Of a stretch of DNA of 8,692 nt, positions 1-7,317 are shown in pieces (the stretch's first letter is position 1; each line of letters opens with the position of its first letter). The translations under genes were made by a program, and so were the position numbers. This DNA is from an uncultured Lachnospiraceae bacterium (GTDB lineage Bacteria > Bacillota > Clostridia > Lachnospirales > Lachnospiraceae). The stretch is taken from the NCBI GenBank assembly GCA_902493385.1, contig CABUPO010000015.1:1-8692 (forward strand). Reading direction: 5' to 3'. Below the pieces are notes generated by a model that ran no database searches, was not told the DNA's origin, and saw only the letters and a list, made by a program, of their open reading frames with translations.

Positions 1-60
<60 letters not shown>

Positions 61-305
61 TTATCCTGAAACCGGACTCCCTTAGCTTTCGCTTTCTGGC
101 TGTTTCCGTTTCGTTCTGTCTTAAACTGTGTTTAAGGAATGGATTCTTCCGAATCCTAACGAGGTCGTTTAATTCAAACCTTTTTGGTTTGCGAACTTTC
201 GTTCTTGCCTCTGAAAAATCATTTTTATGAATTTTCAGGGTTGTCTAATTATCCAATTTTCAAGGTCCGCTTCTGTGCTTCATGCACCCTCCCGGTGCGT
301 CAGCG
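61..305 (-). other. Pre-16S rRNA leader
   Basis: This is the stretch between the rRNA promoter and the mature 16S 5' end, with no convincing gene. On the minus strand it can form a series of short hairpins: GCACC/GGTGC (284-298) next to the predicted transcript start, CTGAAAA/TTTTCAG (211-238), GAAC-GAAA-GTTC (193-204), GGATTC-GGAA-GAATCC (141-156), TTAAAC/GTTTAA (121-135) and AGC-GAAA-GCT (84-93). Three of these have GNRA-type tetraloops. The CCTTGAAAATTGGATAA stretch (complement of ~247-264) resembles motifs that flank 16S and 23S genes in Firmicutes precursors and may form part of a processing stem with sequence outside the window. I could not identify a boxA antitermination site. Confidence 0.75.
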
Positions 306-311
306 AGATTT

Positions 312-372
312 ATTTTATCAAATATATCCCCTCTTGTCAACACCTTTTTTTAAAATTTTGTATTTTTTTCTG
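312..372 (-). promoter_or_regulatory. rRNA operon promoter with UP-like element
   Basis: On the minus strand there is an exact TTGACA -35 box (340-335), a 17-bp spacer and a TAAAAT -10 box (317-312, one mismatch to TATAAT). This places the start near 305. Immediately upstream of the -35 box (341-372) is an A/T-only run apart from a few bases, with A-tracts on the minus strand, as expected of an UP element bound by the RNA polymerase alpha subunits. The strength and position fit a growth-rate-controlled rrn promoter. Confidence 0.85.
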
Positions 373-397
373 CAAGCACAAAAATAAGCCGTTTTTT

Positions 398-414
398 AAC
401 GCTTTTTTAGCGTT
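398..414. repeat. Short inverted repeat between the divergent rrn and sensor-kinase promoters
   Basis: AACGCT (398-403) and AGCGTT (409-414) form a perfect 6-bp inverted repeat around TTTTT. It lies 58 bp upstream of the rrn -35 box and 8 bp upstream of the sensor-kinase -35 box, so it is outside both transcripts. It could be a regulator site or chance in AT-rich DNA. Confidence 0.4.
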
Positions 415-421
415 GTACGTG

Positions 422-450
422 TTGGACATATATTTTACATGTAGTATACT
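422..450 (+). promoter_or_regulatory. Promoter of the two-component operon
   Basis: TTGGAC (422-427) and TATACT (445-450) are separated by exactly 17 bp, giving a good sigma-A promoter with a start near 457. The leader would be only ~16 nt, leaving just enough room for the GAGGG ribosome binding site (461-465) before the ATG at 473. A TACATGTA palindrome (436-443) sits in the spacer. Confidence 0.7.
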
Positions 451-472
451 TTCGTAGAAAGAGGGTGAACAA

Positions 473-1531
473 ATGAAAAGAATTTTAAACAACAGTCTTA
501 TATCTCTGGCATCTATAATGATGGCAACAGGCATATCATTAATTTATTTTTATGTTACTTCTGGCAAAAGTGTGAATATTGCACTTATCTATACGCTGTC
601 GCTCATATTTAACGCCAAATTTACTGACGGATATATTTACACTACCGTTTCTTCTATAATAAATGTAATATGTGTTAATTATTTTTTCATAGAACCGTAC
701 TTCAGTTTCAGCTTTTCCTTTAAAGGATATCATGTAACATTTTTAATTATGCTTATTATCAATTATTTTATAACAACTTTGTATATAAATGAGCGAAAAC
801 ATTTCAAGCTGTTACTGCATCAGGAAAAAATACTTCACATCGCCGAAGAAGACCGAATGAGAACTAATATGTTAAGATCCATTTCGCATGACCTTAGAAC
901 TCCTCTTACTAATATTATGTGTGCCTCCACTGAAATAGCCGATAATTTACCTGATATAAATAATTCCACAAAAAATCAGCTGAATATTATAAAAGACGAT
1001 GCTGAATGGCTACTTGAAATGTTTGAAAACCAACTCACTCTTATGCGGCTTGCCAGCGATGCAGACATTCCCAAAAAAGAAGAAACTGCTGAAGACATAC
1101 TTTTATCTGCCATAAGCAAAATTAAACATTCCAATAAAAATGCAATGGTTACTGCTCATATACCTGACAATGTACTTATAGTTTTATGTGATCCCACTCT
1201 TATCAGACAGGTTCTGATAAACCTCATTGATAATGCACTGCGCCACTCACAAACCACAAAATCTGTTGAATGCTTTTTGAGCGATGACGATAAATATGTA
1301 TATTTTCATGTAAAGGACTTCGGAACAGGACTTCCTGCACACGTAAAAGAGTATCTTAATAACATGAACACTGGCGCTTCTGTATTGTACAATGACGCAA
1401 ATCGCGGAAGCTGTATAGGCCTCTCCGTATGCAAATCTATTATACATGCACATAACGGGATAATAAGAGCCGTATCAGATAATCATTCTACAGAAATAAT
1501 ATTTGGTATTACGAAAGGAACATATATATGA
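473..1531 (+). CDS. KdpD-like sensor histidine kinase lacking the N-terminal KdpD/Usp domains
   Basis: This 352-residue membrane sensor kinase should autophosphorylate and pass phosphate to the response regulator encoded next. Residues ~8-105 hold about four hydrophobic segments. The VNYFFIEPYFSFS stretch (~68-80) resembles the DUF4118 membrane domain of KdpD. The kinase follows: H-box SISHDLRTP with phosphoacceptor His139, N-box NLIDNALRHS (~250-259), G1 box DFGTGLP (~282-288) and a G2 region GSCIGLSVCK (~312-321). Full KdpD is ~900 residues and begins with KdpD and Usp-type cytoplasmic domains; these are absent, and the ORF starts cleanly at a promoter and ribosome binding site, so this looks like a natural short form. 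The middle glycine of the usual GxGxG G2 motif is Cys here. No kdpFABC lies nearby, so a potassium role is unproven and the signal is unknown. The ATG at 473 follows GAGGG at a good distance. Confidence 0.9.
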   Translation: MKRILNNSLISLASIMMATGISLIYFYVTSGKSVNIALIYTLSLIFNAKFTDGYIYTTVSSIINVICVNYFFIEPYFSFSFSFKGYHVTFLIMLIINYFITTLYINERKHFKLLLHQEKILHIAEEDRMRTNMLRSISHDLRTPLTNIMCASTEIADNLPDINNSTKNQLNIIKDDAEWLLEMFENQLTLMRLASDADIPKKEETAEDILLSAISKIKHSNKNAMVTAHIPDNVLIVLCDPTLIRQVLINLIDNALRHSQTTKSVECFLSDDDKYVYFHVKDFGTGLPAHVKEYLNNMNTGASVLYNDANRGSCIGLSVCKSIIHAHNGIIRAVSDNHSTEIIFGITKGTYI

Positions 1532-2217
1532 GCATAATGAAAACATTTTTAGTTATTGAAGACGAAATATTTATTAACCAGTACATCTCCAACTCTTTAG
1601 AGGCAAATGGTTACAAGACCTACAGCGCCCTGACAGGAAAAGAAGGCCTGTCGCAGATTACATCTTTATGCCCTGATTTCATTGTACTTGATCTTGGTCT
1701 TCCTGATATTGACGGACTGACTATTATTGAACAGACACGAAGCTGGAGCAATATTCCTATTATAATCGTATCTGCACGAGATAATGAAGAGGACAAAGTA
1801 ACTGCGCTTGATATGGGAGCTGATGATTACGTTACAAAGCCTTTTAATACAAATGAACTTATGGCAAGAATCAGAACAGCGTTAAGACATAAATATACAG
1901 CGCTTGGTATAACTGACTATGTGCATAAAGAGCTTTCTATTTCATTTGAAAAGCACCTTACGTTTCTGAACGGCAAACCGCTCCACCTTACCAACATTCA
2001 GTACAAGATATTATCATTTCTTGCCGAAAATCACGGCAAAGTCGTTACATATAACACACTTATGGAACACGTATGGGGTCCTTATATAGATGATAATAAT
2101 CGTATTCTTCGTGTAAATATAGCTCATATAAGAAGAAAAATCGAGCCAAATCCATCAGAGCCCATACACGTAATAACCGAAGTTGGTATCGGATACAGAA
2201 TGGCGGAAAGTGAATAA
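1528..2217 (+). CDS. KdpE-like OmpR-family response regulator
   Basis: This 229-residue DNA-binding regulator is the likely partner of the preceding kinase, with which it overlaps by ATGA (translational coupling). The receiver domain (~1-118) shows the acidic pair Glu11-Asp12, phosphoacceptor Asp55 in VLDLGLPDIDG, Ser82 in VSARD and Lys104 in VTKPF. The C-terminal winged helix (~128-227) has the family pattern LTNIQYKIL, VVTYNTLMEHVWG, RVNIAHIRRKIE and GIGYRM. The receiver is most like KdpE by family pattern. The ATG at 1528 is 7 nt after AAAGGAA (1514-1520). The in-frame ATG at 1537 (MKTFLVIEDE) matches the usual N-terminus but sits 16 nt from that site, so 1528 is preferred. No terminator follows, so some read-through into uraA is possible. 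Its targets are unknown. Confidence 0.93.
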   Translation: MSIMKTFLVIEDEIFINQYISNSLEANGYKTYSALTGKEGLSQITSLCPDFIVLDLGLPDIDGLTIIEQTRSWSNIPIIIVSARDNEEDKVTALDMGADDYVTKPFNTNELMARIRTALRHKYTALGITDYVHKELSISFEKHLTFLNGKPLHLTNIQYKILSFLAENHGKVVTYNTLMEHVWGPYIDDNNRILRVNIAHIRRKIEPNPSEPIHVITEVGIGYRMAESE

Positions 2218-2257
2218 AGGCAATAATAACAATTATTTCGACATTTCCACTGTTTTT

Positions 2258-2286
2258 TTTACATATAACATGATAAAATGTATAAA
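2258..2286 (+). promoter_or_regulatory. Probable promoter of the uraA-upp operon
   Basis: TTTACA (2258-2263) and TATAAA (2281-2286) are 17 bp apart, giving a start near 2293 and a ~30-nt leader ending in the AGGAGG site (2310-2315) 7 nt before the uraA ATG. The leader is too short for a PyrR-type attenuator. The left arm of the 2271-2310 inverted repeat covers part of the spacer and the first two bases of the -10 box. Confidence 0.6.
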
Positions 2287-2310
2287 GCATAATAACATTA
2301 CATTTTATCA
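2271..2310. repeat. Perfect 12-bp inverted repeat overlapping the uraA promoter and abutting its ribosome binding site
   Basis: TGATAAAATGTA (2271-2282) is repeated in inverse as TACATTTTATCA (2299-2310), 12 of 12 matching, with a 16-bp gap. The left arm overlaps the -10 region and the right arm ends at the first base of AGGAGG. It may be an operator; if transcription begins further upstream, it could form an RNA hairpin next to the ribosome binding site. Confidence 0.75.
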
Positions 2311-2322
2311 GGAGGTTTACCC

Positions 2323-3681
2323 ATGAAGGATCATGAACAACCAGTCATCTATGATGCCAAAACTCTGGGCGCCGGCAAAACTCTCATCCTTGGTTTTCAG
2401 CATTTGTTCGCAATGTTTGGCGCCACTGTACTTGTTCCGGCGCTTACAGGACTCAGCGTTTCGGCAACACTACTATTTGCAGGTCTCGGAACTTTGCTGT
2501 TTCATTTTTTTGCAAAGGGAAAGGTACCTGCTTTTTTAGGCTCGTCATTTGCATTTCTTGCAGGATATGGCGCAATTGCTCCCAATGGCGAAAAAGAACT
2601 GCTGCCTTATGCCTGCCTTGGAATCGTATGCGCCGGTGTTTTGTATCTTATAGTAGCGGCATTAATTAAATGGCTTGGAAAAGACAAGATAATGCAGTTT
2701 TTCCCTCCGATAGTTACAGGTCCGGTAATTATTGCTATCGGACTCACCCTGTCAGCAGGCGCAATTAACAACTGCTCCGGCAACTGGCTGATTGCATTTA
2801 TTGCTATATTGATAGTTGTTGTATGCAACATGTGGGGGAGAGGCATCGTTAAAATTATTCCTATTATACTTGGCGTATTAGGTTCTTCGCTTATTGCAAT
2901 AATCCTTACGCTTACTGTCGGACAGGAAGCAGACGGTATAATAACAATTGGCGGCAACAGCTCTCTGGCGCTATTTTCTGTAGACAGCATACAGAAAATC
3001 AAAGACGCTGCATGGATAGGGCTTCCATTTCATTTTGACGATACGGTTTTCTCAATATTTAAAAATCCTGATTCATCACTTATTATTACAGCAATTATTA
3101 CAATTACGCCTATTGCCATTGCTACTATGGCTGAGCATATAGGCGATATATCTGCAATATCTTCAACTGTTGAAAAAGATTTTATGACTGACCCGGGACT
3201 TCACAGAACTCTTTTGGGAGACGGACTTGCAACAATAATTGCGTCTCTTTTTGGAGCTCCTGCCAATACAACATACGGAGAAAATACAGGCGTACTGACA
3301 CTTACAAAGGTTTACGACCCTTTTGTTATACGTATAGCCGCTTATATTGCCGTACTATTGTCATTCTGTCCAAAAATCGCCGCCGTTATATCCGCAATGC
3401 CTGTCGCTACATGCGGAGGCGTTTCACTCGTTCTCTATGGAATGATTTCTGCTGTCGGAGTCAGAAATATAGTTGAAAACAAAGTTGACTTTAAGCAGAC
3501 AAGAAACGTTATTATCGCGGCCATGATTCTTGTTCTTTCAATAGGGATTGCATATTCTGCAAACTCAGGAATTTCATTCCCTATAGGAAATATAACTATA
3601 AAGCTTTCAGGTCTCGCCGTCGGAGTTATAGCCGGAATAATTCTGAATGCGGTACTGCCCGGAAGAGAAAAAACCAAATAA
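2323..3681 (+). CDS. uraA: Uracil permease (NCS2 / UraA family)
   Basis: This 452-residue integral membrane protein of the nucleobase-cation symporter 2 family should import uracil with protons. The N-terminal QHLFAMFGATVLVPALTG (~26-43) is a hallmark of bacterial uracil permeases. The substrate region AEHIGDISAISS (~270-281) carries Glu271, equivalent to the key TM8 glutamate of E. coli UraA. GAPANTTYGENTG (~311-323) carries Glu320, equivalent to the TM10 glutamate. The length and run of hydrophobic segments fit the usual 14-helix fold. The next gene, upp, is 17 bp downstream and consumes the imported uracil, which makes a purine or xanthine substrate unlikely. The start is fixed by AGGAGG at 2310-2315, 7 nt upstream. 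No PyrR-type leader is visible. Confidence 0.95.
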   Translation: MKDHEQPVIYDAKTLGAGKTLILGFQHLFAMFGATVLVPALTGLSVSATLLFAGLGTLLFHFFAKGKVPAFLGSSFAFLAGYGAIAPNGEKELLPYACLGIVCAGVLYLIVAALIKWLGKDKIMQFFPPIVTGPVIIAIGLTLSAGAINNCSGNWLIAFIAILIVVVCNMWGRGIVKIIPIILGVLGSSLIAIILTLTVGQEADGIITIGGNSSLALFSVDSIQKIKDAAWIGLPFHFDDTVFSIFKNPDSSLIITAIITITPIAIATMAEHIGDISAISSTVEKDFMTDPGLHRTLLGDGLATIIASLFGAPANTTYGENTGVLTLTKVYDPFVIRIAAYIAVLLSFCPKIAAVISAMPVATCGGVSLVLYGMISAVGVRNIVENKVDFKQTRNVIIAAMILVLSIGIAYSANSGISFPIGNITIKLSGLAVGVIAGIILNAVLPGREKTK

Positions 3682-3698
3682 TACTGGAGGCGTAACAT

Positions 3699-4328
3699 AT
3701 GAATAATGTATATATAATGGATCACCCGCTGATTCAGCACAAAATAGGTTTTATTAGAAGAACCGATACAGGAACAAAAGATTTCAGACAATCTGTAAGC
3801 GAAATAGCATCTCTTATATGTTATGAAGCTACACGTAATCTGCCTCTTAAAGACGCAGAGATAGAAACCCCTATATGCAAAACGACTGTCAAAGAATTAA
3901 AGGGACGTAAGCTTGCAGTCGTTCCGATACTTCGTGCAGGGCTTGGTATGGTTGATGGAATACTGCAGCTTATACCCGCTGCCAAAATCGGCCATATAGG
4001 TCTTTACAGAGACCCCGAAACACTCGAACCTGTAGAGTATTATTGTAAGCTTCCTGCCGACTGTGATGAAAGGGAAGTATTTGTAGTAGACCCTATGCTT
4101 GCTACCGGAGGTTCTTCTTCTGCCGCTGTTACATTGCTTAAAGAAAGAGGCTGCAGACACATACATTTTATGTGCATAATAGCAGCGCCGGAGGGAATCG
4201 AAAAAATGCAAAAGGATCATCCGGATATTGATATATATGTAGGCGCTCTTGACGAAAAATTAAATGAACACGGATATATTGTACCAGGTCTCGGAGATGC
4301 CGGAGACAGAATATTCGGCACAAAATAA
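3699..4328 (+). CDS. upp: Uracil phosphoribosyltransferase
   Basis: This 209-residue cytoplasmic enzyme, the standard length for the family, converts uracil plus PRPP to UMP and pyrophosphate. The N-terminal DHPLIQHKIGFIRR (~8-21) and VPILRAGLGMVDG (~75-87) are diagnostic. The PRPP-binding loop is VVDPMLATGGSS (~129-140). The uracil-binding C-terminus is YIVPGLGDAGDRIFGTK (~193-209). GGAGG (3686-3690) sits 8 nt before the ATG at 3699; the in-frame ATG at 3717 is too far from it. It is cotranscribed with uraA, forming a complete uracil uptake and salvage unit, and a hairpin terminator follows 16 bp after the stop codon. Confidence 0.97.
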   Translation: MNNVYIMDHPLIQHKIGFIRRTDTGTKDFRQSVSEIASLICYEATRNLPLKDAEIETPICKTTVKELKGRKLAVVPILRAGLGMVDGILQLIPAAKIGHIGLYRDPETLEPVEYYCKLPADCDEREVFVVDPMLATGGSSSAAVTLLKERGCRHIHFMCIIAAPEGIEKMQKDHPDIDIYVGALDEKLNEHGYIVPGLGDAGDRIFGTK

Positions 4329-4344
4329 AACCTGCATATACTCG

Positions 4345-4390
4345 GCAAAGCCGGCATTCTACCCAAGTAGAGTTCCGACTTTGCTTTATT
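4345..4390 (+). terminator. Rho-independent terminator of uraA-upp
   Basis: GCAAAGCCGGCATTCTAC (4345-4362) pairs with GTAGAGTTCCGACTTTGC (4367-4384) across a CCAA loop: 18 positions with two mismatches and one G-U pair. TTTATT follows. On the minus strand no T-run directly follows the stem, so it should mainly serve the plus-strand operon, although it sits between convergent genes. A T-rich stretch further on (minus strand, ~4332-4322) could assist weakly. Confidence 0.8.
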
Positions 4391-4392
4391 CA

Positions 4393-6132
4393 TCACCGCA
4401 GACTTATTACCTTTATTCCATCGTTTCCAAACTCTACAGCTTTATCACATATCGACAGTACAGACATTCTATGCGTCACAATAAGCACTGTCTTGTCAGT
4501 CATTTGCTTAAGATTATTAAGAAGTCTGTTCTCTGTAGCTTCATCAAGCGCGCTCGTAGACTCGTCCAGCATCAGGATAGGATTATCGGAAAATATTGCT
4601 CTTGCAATTGCAATTCTCTGCATCTGGCCTTCCGACAGTCCAAGTCCTCGTTCACCCAGAACAGTATCTATACCATCTTTAAGATTGTATACAAATTCAT
4701 CAGCACATGAAATCTTAAGTGCAGTTTTGATACGCGCCTCATCATTCACTGCGTCCATATCCGAAAAGCATACTATATCTCTTATAGAACCGCTCATCAG
4801 ATAATTTCCCTGCGGAACGTACGCAAACAAACATTTCCACCTGCCTGTAAGCGGAATCACTTCGTCTTTGCTCTGAATATATCTGCTTCCACAATCAACT
4901 TCGTAAAGGCACATAAACAGTTTAAGAAGCGTGCTCTTACCACACCCAGTCGTTCCGGTAAATGCAGTATATTCTCCTTTTGTTATCTTAAGGCTTATAT
5001 TATCAAGTACGACAGGCATATTGATTTTACTGTGTTCTACAGCTGTATCGCCATTCAGATTAATACTTGGCGGCATATATGTAAAAGATACATTTTTAAG
5101 ACCCATTGCAATAAATTCATTGTTATAAAATTTATTTATATCTGCCAAAGAAACCGGCTGCTGCGTTTCAATATTCCCGAGATTTTCAGCAGCCATCAGA
5201 CGCTCCGCACTTGCAAGCATTGAATAATACCTTGGCAGATAACCCGTAATACCGGCAAACGGAGTCTGTATCTGACCTATAAGCTGAAGTATCGCCATCA
5301 GCGTTCCATAAGTCATCGTACTGTTAATGATTCCATAACAACAGCATATTGCGCCTGCAGCATATGCACCGTTCATAATGGCTCCAAAACCTATATTGCA
5401 TATATTAGAAAAATGATTTCTAGTCAGTCTGGCTTTTTTATGCTCATTCATTTTCTGTATGGCGTCATAATTCACCCTGTCCTCAACGCCAAATGACTTA
5501 ACCATAAGAAGACTTCCAAGATAATCCTGAAAAAAGATTCTCAGCTTTCCATCCTTCTCCTGCACCTTCTTATGAAGGTTTTTAAGAATCTTTCTGAATA
5601 TACAGGAAAACAGCAAAAGAACCAGCCCTCCGGGTACAATAAACAATCCAAACATCGGTACAAGCGCCAGAATAGCGGCAAGTGCGCCAAAAAGACGTAC
5701 TATCATTCCTGTAACTCCCGGAACAATCTGCGTCATTCCATCCGACACTACAACTGTATCGCTTGTAAGCCTGTTAAGCCATTCCCCTGAATGAATCCTC
5801 GACACATCAGAATAATCTTTCTCAAGAAGAGATGCAAACAGCTTTTCTTTATACCTGTTCTCAAGCGAAGAACATGTATACTCCTCTGCAAATCTTCCCA
5901 AAGCCCGTACAATTAACTGCATCACGGCAATTCCTACAAAAACAAAAATCCAATGCGCAAATCCATTCATATCGGCTGCTACAGCTGCATCTATCATTTT
6001 TCTCAAAATAAGCGCATATAACACGCCCGCTATTCCAAGAACGGCCTGTATAATAAGAAGCGCCAGTATCATTATTTTATTTTTTCCGGCCACAGCCGAA
6101 ATCCATTTAAGTGTATGATTATTATTAGTCAT
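4393..6132 (-). CDS. ABC exporter half-transporter (membrane domain fused to ATPase)
   Basis: This 579-residue type IV ABC exporter has an N-terminal membrane region (~1-310, about six hydrophobic segments) and a C-terminal ATPase. The ATPase shows Walker A GTTGCGKST (393-401), Q-loop Gln441, signature LSEGQ (499-503), Walker B ILMLDE (519-524), D-loop SALD (527-530) and H-loop His554. All catalytic residues are present; the signature has Glu in place of the commoner second Gly. There is no N-terminal C39 peptidase domain, so it does not itself cut double-glycine leaders. It probably works as a homodimer. It is the last gene of the operon, 14 bp after the nucleotidyltransferase, with AAGGA 8 nt before its ATG. 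Context suggests export of a product made or bound by the PqqD and nucleotidyltransferase proteins; the substrate is unknown. A CCC run at ~263-265 in a membrane segment is unusual. Confidence 0.93.
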   Translation of the reverse strand: MTNNNHTLKWISAVAGKNKIMILALLIIQAVLGIAGVLYALILRKMIDAAVAADMNGFAHWIFVFVGIAVMQLIVRALGRFAEEYTCSSLENRYKEKLFASLLEKDYSDVSRIHSGEWLNRLTSDTVVVSDGMTQIVPGVTGMIVRLFGALAAILALVPMFGLFIVPGGLVLLLFSCIFRKILKNLHKKVQEKDGKLRIFFQDYLGSLLMVKSFGVEDRVNYDAIQKMNEHKKARLTRNHFSNICNIGFGAIMNGAYAAGAICCCYGIINSTMTYGTLMAILQLIGQIQTPFAGITGYLPRYYSMLASAERLMAAENLGNIETQQPVSLADINKFYNNEFIAMGLKNVSFTYMPPSINLNGDTAVEHSKINMPVVLDNISLKITKGEYTAFTGTTGCGKSTLLKLFMCLYEVDCGSRYIQSKDEVIPLTGRWKCLFAYVPQGNYLMSGSIRDIVCFSDMDAVNDEARIKTALKISCADEFVYNLKDGIDTVLGERGLGLSEGQMQRIAIARAIFSDNPILMLDESTSALDEATENRLLNNLKQMTDKTVLIVTHRMSVLSICDKAVEFGNDGIKVISLR

Positions 6133-6146
6133 TGCCCATATCCTTG

Positions 6147-7304
6147 TTATTTATCAAGTCCGCACATCTTCTTTATATCATCTATAGCCTGCAGACTTTC
6201 ATTATTCACATGCTTTACCGCTTTAACCTCCGAAGCAATCTTTTCCCACCTGAATAATATGCATCTTATGCCTCTTGCAATCCAGCATACAGGCAGAAAT
6301 ACCGGATATTTTTCCAGTATCGGAAACTCGGGAATAAGAAACATCTTACCCGGAAAAAATCTTCTCAAAAGATACTTCCATCTGCTTCCGCCTCTTTCGC
6401 CAACGCCTGACATGATGCCAACATCGTATCTTCCGTAAGTTCCGGCATATAAAATATAGCTGGCTATCCTGTCACATTCATCATCCGCCCCGCCGTTTTC
6501 AGAGAACCAGCAAACCGCTGCCTTTTCCACTATAGAAGCAAACTTCAAAAGACCAAGCCTGATAAGACCTTTATTTATATATTCCTTATCAAGCTTATCT
6601 CCAACAGCCTTATGATATAACCAAACATCTGCAAATGAACGAATGCCGGTTCCGCAATTTTCAAAATGCTTTGCAAGATGTGCAATCATATGCAGATAAA
6701 AATCTTCCAAAGACATGCTTCTTTGATATGCTCTGCCGTCTACGGATTTTGTTCTGTGGAATATATCCTTAAAATATTCATAATATTCCGAATCCTCAGC
6801 AAAAAGATTCCAGTGTATTTCTACCGCTATATTACCTGACTTTATATATCCGTCATGATTATGCCCCCGCGATTCAAATAAAAATCCACATTCTGCAAGT
6901 ATCTGAGGGATTTTATCCATATCAGATTTTTTTACTAATATATCAACGTCGCACATAGTTCTCATATTAGGATATGGATAATAATTCTTCATAAGCCATC
7001 CCTTAAGAGGCATATATTCTATCTTATTACTTTCCAGAGAATCAAACAGGGCCGATATCTCAAAATACTGCATGGATTCTATACCTAACGCAATACGCAT
7101 ACTTTTTTCAAACAAAGCTAACACGTCTTCATCAGGTCTATACTCTTTTGGAAGCTTAATTATAGAATAGTACAGCGTTCCTGATACTCCGTTTTTATCC
7201 GCAATCAAATAAATATTATTCCAGTCAATATCACCAGGCGGAATTTCGGGTACAGTATTATTAATTGCTGCTGCAAGCAGCGAAATAAAATACTTATCAG
7301 CCAT
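6147..7304 (-). CDS. Nucleotidyltransferase-fold protein of the NTP_transf_5 type
   Basis: This protein of ~385 residues resembles the uncharacterised nucleotidyltransferase family (NTP_transf_5) often found in RiPP and lasso-peptide-like clusters beside PqqD-like proteins. The features are MPLKG (~98-102), an arginine followed by CDVDILV with the Asp119-x-Asp121 pair expected to bind metal, and VEIHWNLF with Glu162 and His164 as a likely third carboxylate region. A His-rich helix, HMIAHLAKHF (~205-214), follows. The fold predicts transfer of a nucleotide to a protein, peptide or small molecule, but no substrate is established here. The longer reading from 7331 has no ribosome binding site, whereas the ATG at 7304 has AGGAG 7 nt upstream, overlapping the stop codon of the preceding gene. 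It is the middle gene of a three-gene operon. Confidence 0.82.
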   Translation of the reverse strand: MADKYFISLLAAAINNTVPEIPPGDIDWNNIYLIADKNGVSGTLYYSIIKLPKEYRPDEDVLALFEKSMRIALGIESMQYFEISALFDSLESNKIEYMPLKGWLMKNYYPYPNMRTMCDVDILVKKSDMDKIPQILAECGFLFESRGHNHDGYIKSGNIAVEIHWNLFAEDSEYYEYFKDIFHRTKSVDGRAYQRSMSLEDFYLHMIAHLAKHFENCGTGIRSFADVWLYHKAVGDKLDKEYINKGLIRLGLLKFASIVEKAAVCWFSENGGADDECDRIASYILYAGTYGRYDVGIMSGVGERGGSRWKYLLRRFFPGKMFLIPEFPILEKYPVFLPVCWIARGIRCILFRWEKIASEVKAVKHVNNESLQAIDDIKKMCGLDK

Positions 7305-7311
7305 AATATGT

Positions 7312-7317
7312 CTCCTA
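7312..7317 (-). promoter_or_regulatory. Ribosome binding site that sets the nucleotidyltransferase start
   Basis: On the minus strand TAGGAG (7317-7312) contains both the TAG stop of the PqqD-like gene and the AGGAG site for the next gene, 7 nt before the ATG at 7304. The upstream ATG at 7331 has no such site. The arrangement suggests translational coupling. Confidence 0.8.

Noticed and set aside
184..457. Two overlapping plus-strand ORFs of 67 and 76 codons
   Set aside because: They lie antisense to the rRNA leader and across the rrn promoter, have no ribosome binding site and no recognisable protein features.
422..2310. A shared operator for the response regulator in both its own and the uraA promoter
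   Set aside because: The TTTTACATGT and TTTTATCATGT-like stretches are only loosely similar and all AT-rich.
2218..2322. PyrR-type attenuator ahead of uraA
   Set aside because: The leader is about 30 nt, with no terminator/antiterminator pair or PyrR-binding loop visible.
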